Below are positions 7,845-15,803 of a DNA stretch of 64,000 bases, piece after piece. A model generated the notes under the pieces. That model was given only the letters and a program-made list of their open reading frames with translations. It was not told the DNA's origin and made no database searches. Source of the stretch: Sagittula sp. P11 (GTDB lineage Bacteria > Pseudomonadota > Alphaproteobacteria > Rhodobacterales > Rhodobacteraceae); the NCBI RefSeq assembly GCF_002814095.1, contig NZ_CP021913.1, positions 2,824,001 to 2,888,000 on the forward strand, written 5' to 3'. The position numbers and the translations under genes are program-made. The stretch's first letter is position 1; each line of letters begins with the position of its first letter.

Positions 7845-10319
7845 ATGACTCGTTTCGCCGCGCCCATTGCCGAACAGATCTGGGACATGAAGTATCGCCT
7901 CAAGGAGGCGGATGGGACACCCGTCGACCTTTCGGTGGAAGACACCTGGCGGCGCATCGCCCGCGCGCTGGCGAAGGTCGAGGCGGAGCCGTCGGCCTGG
8001 GAAGAGCGGTTCTACGCCGCGCTGGAGGACTTCAAGTACCTGCCCGCAGGCCGCATCACCGCGGGCGCCGGCACGGCCCGCTCCGTCACGCTGTTCAACT
8101 GCTTCGTCATGGGCACGATCCCCGACACCATGGGCGGCATCTTCGACATGCTGAAAGAGGCCGCGCTGACCATGCAGCAGGGCGGCGGCATCGGCTACGA
8201 CTTCTCCACCATCCGGCCCAAGGGCGCGCCGGTCACGGGCGTGGCCGCCGACGCCTCCGGCCCGCTGTCCTTCATGGACGTCTGGGACGCCATGTGCCGC
8301 ACGATCATGTCCGCAGGCAGCCGCCGCGGCGCGATGATGGCGACCATGCGCTGCGACCATCCGGACATCGAGGCCTTCATCGGCGCGAAGTCCGACAGCG
8401 CGCGGCTGCGGATGTTCAACCTCTCCGTGCTGGTGACCGACGCCTTCATGGAGGCGGTGAAGGACGACGGCCCGTGGGAGCTGCAGTTCGACGGCACGGT
8501 CTATCACACCGTGCAGGCGCGTGACCTATGGAACCGCATCATGCGCGCGACCTACGACTACGCCGAGCCGGGGGTGATCTTCATCGACCGGATCAACAAG
8601 GCCAACAACCTCAACTACGTGGAGACCATCGCCGCCACCAACCCCTGCGGCGAGCAGCCCCTGCCGCCCTACGGCGCCTGCCTGCTGGGATCTGTGAACC
8701 TTGCGCGGCTGGTGGCCGAGCCCTTCACCGACGCCGCCCGCCTCGACGAGGAGGCGCTGGACGAACTGGTGACCTGCGCCGTGCGGATGATGGACAACGT
8801 GGTCGACGCCTCGCGCTTCCCCCTGCCGCAGCAGGCCGAGGAGGCGAAGAACAAGCGCCGCATCGGCCTGGGTGTGACCGGGCTGGCCGACGCGCTTCTG
8901 ATGATGGGCCAGCGCTACGGGTCCGAGGCCGCCGCCGATCAGGCCGAACGCTGGCTGAAACGGATCGCCCGCGCCGCCTACCTCGCCTCTGTCGAGCTGG
9001 CGAAGGAGAAGGGCGCCTTCCCGCTTTTCGACGCCGAGAAGTACCTCGCCTCCGGCAACATGATGGCGATGGATGAGGACGTCCGCGAGGCGGTCCGCAC
9101 GCACGGCATCCGCAACGCGCTGGTCACCTCCATCGCGCCCACCGGGACGATCTCGCTTTACGCCGGGAACGTGTCGTCGGGGATCGAGCCGGTCTTTGCC
9201 TACGCCTACACCCGCAAGGTGCTGCAGAAGGACGGCACCCGGACGGAGGAAGAGGTCGTCGACTACGCGGTGCAGATGTACCGCGCGGTGCACGGCGAGG
9301 ACGCGGAGCTGCCCGACTACTTCGTGAACGCCCAGACGCTGGCGCCTTTGGAACACGTCCGGATGCAGGCCGCCGCCCAGAAGTGGGTCGACAGCTCGAT
9401 CTCCAAGACGATCAACTGCCCGGAGGACATCTCCTTCGAGGACTTCAAGGAAGTCTACATGGCGGCCTACGAGACGGGCTGCAAAGGCTGCACCACCTAC
9501 CGCCCGAACGACGTGACCGGGTCGGTGCTGAGCGTGTCGGAAGACTCCTCGGCATCACGAATGAAAGTCGCCAGGAAAAAGGCCGGACTGACTCAGCAAG
9601 ATTTGGCGGCAGCTTTGCAGGTCAATCAAGCGACAATTTCCAAACTCGAGACCAGCGGGTTGGAGAAGTTTGGCAAAATAGAAGAATTGGCAACAGCCAT
9701 GAATGTCAGCGCTTCGTGGCTTCGCTTCGGCGAAGGCGTCCCCGAAGTCGTCGCCTCCACCGACGCCGAACCCCAGACTCCGCACGGCGACGTCATCTAC
9801 ATGTCCGAACCCTTCGACCGGCCCGAGCACCTGGAGGGCAACACCTACAAGCTGAAGTGGCCCGACAGCGAACACGCAATCTACCTGACGATCAACGACA
9901 TCATCGTCGGTGGACGGCGCCGGCCCTTCGAGGTCTTCATCAACTCCAAGAACATGGAGCATTTCGCCTGGACCGTGGCGCTGACCCGGATGATCTCGGC
10001 GGTCTTCCGGCGCGGCGGGGACGTGTCCTTCGTGGTCGAGGAACTGAAGGCCGTCTTCGACCCGCGCGGCGGCGCATGGGTGCAGGGCAAGTACATCCCC
10101 TCGATCCTCGCGGCCATTGGCGGCGTCATCGAGCGCCACATGATCGCGATCGGCTTCCTGGAGGGCGAAGGCAAGGGCCTGAAGTCCGACCCCACCGCCA
10201 AGGTCGTTGGCCTCGACGCCCCCCGCGGCAAGGCCTGCCCCTCCTGCGGCCAGTTCACGATGATGATGGTCGAAGGCTGCATGACCTGCGCCTCCTGCGG
10301 CCACTCGAAGTGCGGGTGA
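7845..10319 (+). CDS. nrdJ: adenosylcobalamin-dependent ribonucleotide reductase with an inserted XRE helix-turn-helix domain
   Basis: This 824-residue class II reductase makes deoxyribonucleotides with a B12-generated thiyl radical. The catalytic barrel spans roughly residues 1-560, with NPCGEQPL (Cys268), the allosteric-site-like N-terminal part, and SIAPTGTISLYAG. It is followed by GCKGCTTYRPNDVTGSVLSVSED, a TSCPD-type domain (about 660-790) and a C-terminal Cys motif (CPSCGQF ... CMTCASCGHSKCG). Between the barrel and the TSCPD domain, at residues about 573-636, lies a complete XRE/Cro-like helix-turn-helix: RKKAGLTQQDLAAALQVNQ, then ATISKLE, then MNVSASWLRFGEG. By hand count that stretch is near 50% GC, well below the flanking coding sequence. 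The reading frame is open throughout and both reductase halves look intact. Usual members of this short class are, to my knowledge, around 750 residues, so the excess equals the insert. Confidence 0.93.
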   Translation: MTRFAAPIAEQIWDMKYRLKEADGTPVDLSVEDTWRRIARALAKVEAEPSAWEERFYAALEDFKYLPAGRITAGAGTARSVTLFNCFVMGTIPDTMGGIFDMLKEAALTMQQGGGIGYDFSTIRPKGAPVTGVAADASGPLSFMDVWDAMCRTIMSAGSRRGAMMATMRCDHPDIEAFIGAKSDSARLRMFNLSVLVTDAFMEAVKDDGPWELQFDGTVYHTVQARDLWNRIMRATYDYAEPGVIFIDRINKANNLNYVETIAATNPCGEQPLPPYGACLLGSVNLARLVAEPFTDAARLDEEALDELVTCAVRMMDNVVDASRFPLPQQAEEAKNKRRIGLGVTGLADALLMMGQRYGSEAAADQAERWLKRIARAAYLASVELAKEKGAFPLFDAEKYLASGNMMAMDEDVREAVRTHGIRNALVTSIAPTGTISLYAGNVSSGIEPVFAYAYTRKVLQKDGTRTEEEVVDYAVQMYRAVHGEDAELPDYFVNAQTLAPLEHVRMQAAAQKWVDSSISKTINCPEDISFEDFKEVYMAAYETGCKGCTTYRPNDVTGSVLSVSEDSSASRMKVARKKAGLTQQDLAAALQVNQATISKLETSGLEKFGKIEELATAMNVSASWLRFGEGVPEVVASTDAEPQTPHGDVIYMSEPFDRPEHLEGNTYKLKWPDSEHAIYLTINDIIVGGRRRPFEVFINSKNMEHFAWTVALTRMISAVFRRGGDVSFVVEELKAVFDPRGGAWVQGKYIPSILAAIGGVIERHMIAIGFLEGEGKGLKSDPTAKVVGLDAPRGKACPSCGQFTMMMVEGCMTCASCGHSKCG
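9561..9752 (+). other. XRE-type HTH domain inserted in frame within nrdJ
   Basis: The segment begins at an internal ATG (MKVARKKAGL) and runs through a four- to five-helix XRE fold to WLRFGEGVPE. That ending is typical of the DNA-binding domain of phage CI/C2-type repressors just before their linker. Base composition drops to about half GC and codons change (AAA, CAA, TTG, GAA). No intein splicing motifs (N-terminal Cys/Ser block, C-terminal His-Asn) are present. The segment sits in the variable linker between the catalytic barrel and the TSCPD domain, so it may be tolerated structurally. A role in DNA binding or autoregulation is inference only. Confidence 0.85.
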
Positions 10320-10384
10320 GTGGGGGCTTGTGATAGTCAGTGTGTGTTCATACCACCATACCTTGGCCATGTAATGGCCTGAGA

Positions 10385-10406
10385 TGACCATTTGCCAAGC
10401 AAATCG
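10385..10406 (+). repeat. left-end repeat of the Tni-type transposon
   Basis: This is a 22-base site starting TGACCATTTGCCAAGC. It matches the minus strand of 18023-18044 in 18 of 22 positions and is read as a candidate transposase-binding site. Confidence 0.5.
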
Positions 10407-10559
10407 TGCCCATTCTTAGAGAGGCGCGATTAGCTTCGTCTTGGGAGGATGGCAGCCCGGCACGCGCTCGATCGCAGCGTGGGCTTGTTCCTCTATAGGT
10501 GTGGGCATTTTTGCAGATGCGGTCCGAAGAACGAGATGGGCATCGGGTCAGGCACGGTC

Positions 10560-11212
10560 CTACGTGCCGCCCGCTGCGCCTTTCGTGGTTCCGTGATTGG
10601 AGTAGAGTTTCGAACGGACATGATTGCATTCTCGGCAATTCTTGTTGCTCGGCATTCGCGCTGAGCGATGGCCATGCTTGCAAGGTTTGCCATTGAAGTA
10701 GAACTTTGCCCCAACACGCCGCGTTCCAGTTGACTTGGCGGCAGGTTTTCCAGTCTGACGTCCGAGAGTGGATTGGCGCATGTTGGACATCCGTTTTCGG
10801 CGACACGGCTACGGAGGTTCACGCTAAATCTGTGTCCGGGAGAGCATCGCCAGTCAAATTTCTTTTCAGGGTCGGTGGTTAGGTTGTCTGGTGTCAGGTC
10901 GCCACTGGCATCGTCATCCTACTCCACGGTCAGATCTGGCTCTTTGGTGGAGGCTGATTTTGGGTGATACCCGCTTGTCTGGATAGAAGGGCAACCTTGC
11001 CCGCTGCTGCGAGCGTTGATGGGCGTCTTCCAGACGTCATTGCGGTTATTTGGCAGACCCAGATTGCGACCGTCTTGGAGCCATATGTGAGGTCATGTGG
11101 CACCATTGATCTGCGATCTCCGGGCGTTTCGCGGCGAGGCTGTTCTCCTCCAGATGACACGCGGGGTAGGTAGCGCCATTTCCACGCGCGCCGACAGCGG
11201 CCTTCCAGGTGT
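10560..11212 (-). pseudogene. decayed treble-clef zinc-finger protein gene, cut by an insertion sequence
   Basis: Three minus-strand frames join into one protein-like path. At 11212-11046 it reads WKAAVGARGNG ... ENSLAAKRPEIADQW. After a frameshift it reads VWKTPINARSSGQGCP ... KEPDLTVE, then an amber codon at 10919-10921 where Trp is expected. It resumes in the same frame with DPEKKFDWRCSPGHRFSV and RSRVAENGCPTCA. After another frameshift, 10790-10560 reads FNGKPCKHGHRSARMPSNK and CRECNHVRSK. The repeated W-x-C-x2-GH-x-W/F-x4-R-x4-GCPxC pattern is that of treble-clef (DUF4379-like) repeats common in phage-type proteins. The path begins exactly at the IS3 element border, so its 5' part was lost. 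At least two frameshifts and one stop make it a pseudogene. Confidence 0.7.
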
Positions 11213-11230
11213 TGACCTGCCACTGAACTT

Positions 11231-12160
11231 TCATCCAGCCACGACCGGAGCCCGGTTAGTGTTTACGCCGGTTGGCGCAGGTTGAGCAATCGCCCGGCGC
11301 GCGGAGCTTTCATCTCGCGCAGCGGGGCGGGCGATTGCGGTGGTCAGGGTCCGCGCGTAGGCAGCCGGGGTCTGGTAATCCAAGGCCGAATGGGGGCGCT
11401 CGGTGTTGTAGTCCGTAGCCCAGGCTGCGATCACGATCCGCGCATGGGCCAGATTGCGGAACATGGTCTCGTTGAGCAGCTCGTCGCGCATCCGGCCGTT
11501 GAAGCTTTCGACGAAACCGTTCTGCATCGGCTTGCCCGGCGCGATGTAGTGCCATTCGACCCGGTGCTCGGAACACCACCGCAGGATCGCGTTACTGGTC
11601 AGCTCCGTCCCATTATCGCTGACAATCATGCCGGGCTTGCCGCGGCGCTCGATCAGGGCCGTCAGTTCACGCGCGACACGGCGCCCTGAGATCGAGGTGT
11701 CCGGGATCGCCGCCAGGCATTCCCGGGTGACGTCGTCGACCACGTTGAGCACGCGGAAGCGCTGGCCGTTGGCGAACTGGTCATGGACGAAATCCAATGA
11801 CCAACGGGCGTTCGGTCGCGCCTCGACCAGGATCGGTGCCCGCGTTCCGACCGCCTTGCGCCGCGCCTTCCGCTTGCGCACCGTCAGCCCTTCTTCGCGG
11901 TAGAGCCGATAGATCCGATTGATCCCCGAGGGCTCGCCCTCGCGGCGCAGCAGCACGAACAGGCGCCGGTAGCCGAACCGCCGACGCTCGTTGGCCAGGT
12001 CCCGCAACCGGCCGCGCAGAACCGTGTCCGGCGCGCGCTGAGATCGATAGCGGATCATCGTGCGATCCGCGCCGACGATGTGGCAGGCCCGCCGTTCCGA
12101 CAGGCCATGCTCAGCCTGAAGATAGGCGACGACTTCGCGCTTCACCGCGGGCCCTACCAC
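11231..12160 (-). CDS. IS3-family transposase OrfB (DDE integrase)
   Basis: The 309-residue frame carries the rve-type catalytic core of IS3 transposases: an N-terminal HTH_21-like part ([20 protein letters not shown]), [10 protein letters not shown] with the first Asp, [10 protein letters not shown] with the second, and [19 protein letters not shown] with the Glu. It is normally made as an OrfAB fusion by a -1 frameshift at the A6G run (minus strand of 12160-12166), where both frames meet. The GTG at 12160 is only a formal start. The gene looks intact. Confidence 0.92.
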   Translation of the reverse strand: MVGPAVKREVVAYLQAEHGLSERRACHIVGADRTMIRYRSQRAPDTVLRGRLRDLANERRRFGYRRLFVLLRREGEPSGINRIYRLYREEGLTVRKRKARRKAVGTRAPILVEARPNARWSLDFVHDQFANGQRFRVLNVVDDVTRECLAAIPDTSISGRRVARELTALIERRGKPGMIVSDNGTELTSNAILRWCSEHRVEWHYIAPGKPMQNGFVESFNGRMRDELLNETMFRNLAHARIVIAAWATDYNTERPHSALDYQTPAAYARTLTTAIARPAARDESSARRAIAQPAPTGVNTNRAPVVAG

Positions 12161-12420
12161 TTTTTTGAAACCAGATCCTTCATCGCCGCCAGATCCAGCA
12201 TCTGTTCGGCCAGAAGCTTCTTCAACTTGGCGTTCTCATCCTCAAGCGCCTTCAGCCGCTTGGCCTCTGATACCGTCATGCCACCGAACTTGGCCTTCCA
12301 GTTGTAGAAGGTGCCTTCCGACATGCCGTGCTTGCGGCATAGATCGGCGCACTTCGCGCCGGCCTCATGCTCGGCCAGGATGCCGATGATCTGCTCGTCC
12401 GTGAATCTCGTTCGCTTCAT
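12154..12420 (-). CDS. IS3-family transposase OrfA (HTH protein)
   Basis: This 88-residue DNA-binding half of an IS3 transposase begins [21 protein letters not shown]. Its HTH ([19 protein letters not shown]) is followed by a leucine-zipper-like helix ([18 protein letters not shown]) that mediates oligomerisation in the family. It ends in SKKW right at the A AAA AAG slippery heptamer (minus strand of 12160-12166) used to enter OrfB. Confidence 0.92.
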   Translation of the reverse strand: MKRTRFTDEQIIGILAEHEAGAKCADLCRKHGMSEGTFYNWKAKFGGMTVSEAKRLKALEDENAKLKKLLAEQMLDLAAMKDLVSKKW

Positions 12421-12483
12421 TGTCCGTCCTCAGGTTGGGCCGGACTCTAATCGACGGTGGAGGAAAAATCCCGTGGCAGGTCA

Positions 12484-12659
12484 CCGGCGCTACTTTCCGA
12501 TCGCTCTGCCGCAGGTCTCTGGGGGAACGGACTGTAAACGGCTATGGGCAATTCTCGGAGGCTATTGTGGTCGAGCCGGTCTCGAACTTCCGGATCGTAG
12601 TGATCTGATGGAAAGGCTCGTGCACGCCGGCCGTCAGCGCTTCGGTCGCTGCATCGAGC
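12484..12659 (+). pseudogene. tniB fragment (middle part), 5' side of the IS66 insertion
   Basis: Reading from the IS3 border, the frame gives RRYFPIALPQVSGG, LWAILGGYCGRAGLELPDR, and DLMERLVHAGRQRFGRCIE. That is the second half of the AAA ATPase TniB, the transposition helper of TniABQ elements. The gene's Walker A/B part has been removed by the deletion at 12483. The frame is interrupted at 12659 and resumes after the IS66 element at 15804. The last eight bases (12652-12659, CATCGAGC) are the duplicated target. Confidence 0.75.
12652..12659. repeat. 8 bp target-site duplication of the IS66 element, left copy
   Basis: CATCGAGC lies directly left of the element end GTAACC and is repeated exactly at 15796-15803. 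An 8 bp duplication is the IS66-family norm. Confidence 0.9.
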
Positions 12660-12696
12660 GTAACCATCCGGCGTAGGCCGCGGTCGCTGGCGTCAC

Positions 12697-13290
12697 TCAG
12701 ATCGTAGTTTTGGGTTTGCGAGGCCGCGGGGCCCATTTCTTCGCCAGCCGCTCGAAGCGTTCGATGATGGTGCCGGCCCCGGCATCCTCGGCGTCGAAGT
12801 CCCCGCCCGACCAGTGGACCATGTCCTCGTGCTGCTCGTGATCGGGATCGGCGAGGGCTTCGAGGAACTCTTCGTAGCCCCAGGCGCCGCCGACGTCCTC
12901 CGGTGGACAGGCCCCCGCGGCCTTCAGAAGCCGCGGATAGGTCACGCCCTGAGTGGCCTCGCCCACCCGCTCGATCCGGATGCTGTGGTCCCAGTCATCA
13001 CCGAAGTCGTAGACATACTGGATCGTCCTGGTGGCGGTCTGGTCGAGCAGCTTTTCCAAAGTCATTTTCTTCGCGTCCATGGGGCCGTCGTAGAACCCGT
13101 CCGGGTCGGGCATGCCCCAACCGGCATCCCCCACCCGGAACTCGTAGAGATGGGTGTCGGTCCAGCCCATGGCCGCTTGGATGACCTCATGCAGCCGGTC
13201 GAGCCTGATCTTCAGCGGCACCTCGATGTGGCGCATCGGCATTGGCTCGACGTCGTTCAAGATGATCCGGAGGCGGGCGATCAGGGTCAT
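12697..13290 (-). CDS. plasmid pRiA4b ORF-3 family protein, IS66 passenger
   Basis: This 197-residue protein matches the PRiA4_ORF3 family. It has an N-terminal IILNDVEPMPMRHIEVPLKI, RLHEVIQAAMGWTDTHLYEF, a YVYDFGDDWDHSI motif, and CPPEDVGGAWGYEEFLEAL near the end. The molecular function of the family is unknown. The ATG at 13290 overlaps the tnpC stop (ATGA), so it is translated with the transposase operon and lies inside the element's inverted repeats. This makes it a true passenger rather than a neighbour. Confidence 0.85.
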   Translation of the reverse strand: MTLIARLRIILNDVEPMPMRHIEVPLKIRLDRLHEVIQAAMGWTDTHLYEFRVGDAGWGMPDPDGFYDGPMDAKKMTLEKLLDQTATRTIQYVYDFGDDWDHSIRIERVGEATQGVTYPRLLKAAGACPPEDVGGAWGYEEFLEALADPDHEQHEDMVHWSGGDFDAEDAGAGTIIERFERLAKKWAPRPRKPKTTI

Positions 13291-14912
13291 GCGGCGATCC
13301 TTTGCCGTGTCGGGGACCAATTCCAAGGCAGGAGATCCGGCACCCGGGAGGCTGTCGTGCCAGGCAGCCGGGCGAGGACGTCGCCGAGCCAGGCCTGAGG
13401 GTCGACATCGTTCATCTTCGCAGTGACGATCAGCGAATACATGAAGGCGGCGCGGTCACCGCCGCGCTCGGAGCCGGCGAAGAGCCATGACTTCCGGCCA
13501 AGGGCCACACCGCGGAGTGCTCTCTCGGCCGCGTTGTTCGTCAAGCAGACCCGCCCATCCTCGAGGAAGCGCGTGAAGGCCTCCCATCGGTCTTTCTTGA
13601 ACATGTAATTGATCGCCTTGGCGACAGGATTGTGCTTCGACATCGTGCCCTGCTCGGCGCGCAGCCAAGCGTGCAATGCCTCAACCAAGGGACAGGACAA
13701 CCGGTGCCTGGCCTCGAGCCGGAACGTGGCATCATGGCCGTTGATCTGGCGTTCGATGTCGAAGATCGCATCGATCCTTGCCACCGCCTCCAGTGCGACA
13801 GGAGATATATCGTGGGCGGACTTGCCCTTGCGGACATTGCCCTTGATGTCGGCAAGCTCGAAGAACTTCCGCCGGGCATGGCTCCAGCAGAGCGCGCTTC
13901 CGGCCGGACCGGGATCACGATCGCCGCGATAGAGGTCGTTGTAACCGCCATAGGCATCGGCTTGAAGGATGCCCCGCCACCCGGCGAGATGCCGGTTCGG
14001 GTGAGCCATCTCCCGATCGCGCGAGAAGTAGAACAGCGCGGCCGGCGGCGCACCGCCCGCGAAGGGCCGGTCGTCGCGGACATAGGTCCAGAGCCGCGCG
14101 GTCTTCGTGCCGCCCCGGGCCAAGAGCGGCACCGTGGTGTCGTCGCCGTGCAGCCGCTCGGCGGCCAGGACATGGGCCCTGATCAGCGCATGAATCGGCT
14201 CCAGCGCAACGGTGCAGGCGCCGACCTGGTCAGCCAGGGTGGACAGGCTGACCTCGACACCTTCCTTGGCGTAGCGCTCGACTTGCCTGTTCAGCGGCTG
14301 ATGCTGGCCGAACTTCTCGAACAGGATCATCGCCAGCAGGTTGGGCCCAGCCCAGCCACGGGGCGTGGGATGGAACGGCGCTGGCGGCTGGCTGATCTTC
14401 TCGCATGCCCGGCAGGTGAACTTCTCGCGGACCGTCTGGATCACCTTCCACTGCCGGGGAATGACCTCCAGCGTCTCGGTGATATCCTCGCCCATCTTCA
14501 CGATGCGATCCGAGCCACAGCAGGAACAGGCCGTGGGCGCCGAAATCACCACGCGCTCGCGCGGCAGATGCTCCGGGAAGGGTTTGCGGGCCGGGCGGCG
14601 ACGCTCGAACCCCGCGACGGACGTGGTCTTCACTACCTTCTCGGCGGCGATCTCGTCTTCAGTGGCTGCGGCCTCGAGTTCCTCAAGCTGCAATTCCATC
14701 TGGTCGATCAGGCGGGCGCGGCGCTCGGAGCTGTGGCCATATTGCTCGCGCCGGAGCTTGGCGATCTCAAGCCGGAGATGCCTGATCATCGCTTCCGAGG
14801 TCGAGACCACCGCCCGGGTCTGCGCCAGCTCGCTCTCTGCGGCCTCGGCACGGGCCTCCGAGGCCGCAAGCGCGGCGCGCAATCTGGTGATCTCGGAAGC
14901 GGCATCTGACAT
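13287..14912 (-). CDS. tnpC: IS66-family transposase TnpC
   Basis: This 541-residue protein is the large IS66 DDE transposase. An N-terminal coiled-coil leucine-zipper region (about 1-90) precedes the conserved YGHSSERR segment, a zinc-binding part (CSCCGSDRI ... CRACEKI), and the catalytic core. The core shows HGDDTTVPLL and ADAYGGYNDLY (Asp residues) and LTNNAAERALR near the C-terminus (Glu). All expected blocks are present, so the element may be mobile. Confidence 0.92.
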   Translation of the reverse strand: MSDAASEITRLRAALAASEARAEAAESELAQTRAVVSTSEAMIRHLRLEIAKLRREQYGHSSERRARLIDQMELQLEELEAAATEDEIAAEKVVKTTSVAGFERRRPARKPFPEHLPRERVVISAPTACSCCGSDRIVKMGEDITETLEVIPRQWKVIQTVREKFTCRACEKISQPPAPFHPTPRGWAGPNLLAMILFEKFGQHQPLNRQVERYAKEGVEVSLSTLADQVGACTVALEPIHALIRAHVLAAERLHGDDTTVPLLARGGTKTARLWTYVRDDRPFAGGAPPAALFYFSRDREMAHPNRHLAGWRGILQADAYGGYNDLYRGDRDPGPAGSALCWSHARRKFFELADIKGNVRKGKSAHDISPVALEAVARIDAIFDIERQINGHDATFRLEARHRLSCPLVEALHAWLRAEQGTMSKHNPVAKAINYMFKKDRWEAFTRFLEDGRVCLTNNAAERALRGVALGRKSWLFAGSERGGDRAAFMYSLIVTAKMNDVDPQAWLGDVLARLPGTTASRVPDLLPWNWSPTRQRIAA

Positions 14913-14972
14913 GGCCGAGACCTACCATGCAGGCATCGGAAAGCCCATAAGAATAAGGCTGGAGAAGCCAAT

Positions 14973-15323
14973 TTATCCCGCCTTTGCAGGGCGTTGCGTC
15001 CAGCGCGGATTGCGCCAGTCGATCCCCTCCAAGAGATAGCCGAGCTGGGCTGCGGATATCTGCACCGCTTCACCACTTCCGCTGGTCGGCCAGATGAACT
15101 TCCCGGCCTCCAACCGCTTGGTATAAAGCGACATGCCGACACCGTCGTACCAAAGCAACTTTACCAGGTCGCCCTTGCGCCCGCGGAAGCAGAAAATCTC
15201 GCCCGCATGCGGATCACGTCCCAAACCCTGCTGCACTGTCAGCGCCAAGGTGTTCATCCCTCGCCGCATGTCGGTGACCCCACCGGCAATCCATACGCGC
15301 ACCCCCGCCGGGAAGGCGATCAT
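14973..15323 (-). CDS. tnpB: IS66-family accessory protein TnpB
   Basis: The 116-residue protein has the characteristic TnpB sequence: VRVWIAGGVTDMRRGMNTLA, then GEIFCFRGRKGDLVKLLWYDG and YTKRLEAGKFIWP. TnpB is required for IS66 transposition, but its mechanism is not established. Its start overlaps the tnpA stop by 4 bp. Confidence 0.92.
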   Translation of the reverse strand: MIAFPAGVRVWIAGGVTDMRRGMNTLALTVQQGLGRDPHAGEIFCFRGRKGDLVKLLWYDGVGMSLYTKRLEAGKFIWPTSGSGEAVQISAAQLGYLLEGIDWRNPRWTQRPAKAG

Positions 15324-15736
15324 CGGCTTTCCAGGGCCGGCAGCAGCCGCGCCAAAACCTCTGGCTCCACCGACGAAGGGACGAGAAGCCGTCGCCCGTT
15401 CCTCAGCACGATCTCGAGCTGGACATCAGGCGTGCTGCGTGGCGCCTCCCGTGCGGTCGCGGGCACGGTCGGAGGTGCCATGGGCGGCGAAACAGCCAGC
15501 GGGATGAAGGAAGGCGGTGTCTCGGCGCCAAGTTCGCCAGCGCGATACTGGCGCCGCCATATCGTCAGCAGAGAGCGAGATACGCCATGCCGCCGCGCCG
15601 TGGCTGTCACCTGGCGATGCCCCAGGAAGCTCTCCTTCACGATCGCGATCTTGTCGCCATCGCTCCAGTGACGACGGCGCGGCGCATCCGCGGCAGAGAG
15701 GACTTCAATCTCGGGTCTGAACTTATGGTCGGCCAT
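15320..15736 (-). CDS. tnpA: IS66-family accessory protein TnpA (HTH)
   Basis: The 138-residue protein has an N-terminal helix-turn-helix of the transposase-8/IS66 Orf1 type (RRHWSDGDKIAIVKESFLGH, ARRHGVSRSLLTIWRRQY). A Pro/Ala-rich middle and a short beta-rich tail follow (VQLEIVLRNGRRLLVPSSV). It is the first gene of the IS66 operon, starting about 60 bp inside the right inverted repeat. Confidence 0.9.
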   Translation of the reverse strand: MADHKFRPEIEVLSAADAPRRRHWSDGDKIAIVKESFLGHRQVTATARRHGVSRSLLTIWRRQYRAGELGAETPPSFIPLAVSPPMAPPTVPATAREAPRSTPDVQLEIVLRNGRRLLVPSSVEPEVLARLLPALESR

Positions 15737-15795
15737 AAGGTCGGACTTAGCACCGACGCTGAAACCCCGTCAGACGGCCTCCACCGGAGGCATAC

Positions 15796-15803
15796 CATCG
15801 AGC
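15796..15803. repeat. 8 bp target-site duplication of the IS66 element, right copy
   Basis: CATCGAGC, identical to 12652-12659, follows the element end CATAC directly. Confidence 0.9.

Larger units (their letters stand above)
11213..12483 (-). mobile_element. IS3-family insertion sequence (IS407-like)
   Basis: The 1271 bp element is bounded by inverted repeats beginning TGACCTGCCAC, perfect over 11 bases (11213-11223 and 12473-12483) and weaker further in. It holds the two usual overlapping transposase frames. The four bases flanking each side (GTGT on the left, CCGG on the right) do not match, so no target duplication remains. Unrelated broken genes lie on the two sides, pointing to an element-mediated deletion rather than a simple insertion. 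Confidence 0.9.
12660..15795 (-). mobile_element. IS66-family insertion sequence with passenger gene
   Basis: The 3136 bp element runs from GTAACCATCCGGCG at 12660 to the inverted counterpart ending at 15795, which on the minus strand reads GTATGCCTCCGGTGGAGGCCG. Perfect 8 bp target duplications flank it. It encodes tnpA, tnpB, tnpC and a PRiA4_ORF3 protein, all on the minus strand and tightly spaced. Removing the element and one target copy restores the tniB frame exactly, which proves the insertion point. Confidence 0.93.

Noticed and set aside
9561-9752. The nrdJ insert as an intein
   Set aside because: At about 64 residues it is too short, and it lacks the N-terminal Cys/Ser block and C-terminal His-Asn splice motifs. 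It reads as an XRE HTH domain.
10348-10806. A 152-codon minus-strand frame after nrdJ
   Set aside because: It overlaps the zinc-finger fossil in another frame and resembles no protein family. The CKHGH...CRECN frame is the better reading.
12420-12608. The frame ending EAIVVEPVSNFRIVVI as evidence of a tniB frameshift
   Set aside because: The neighbouring frame reads continuous TniB-like sequence from the IS border to 12659, so no frameshift is needed.
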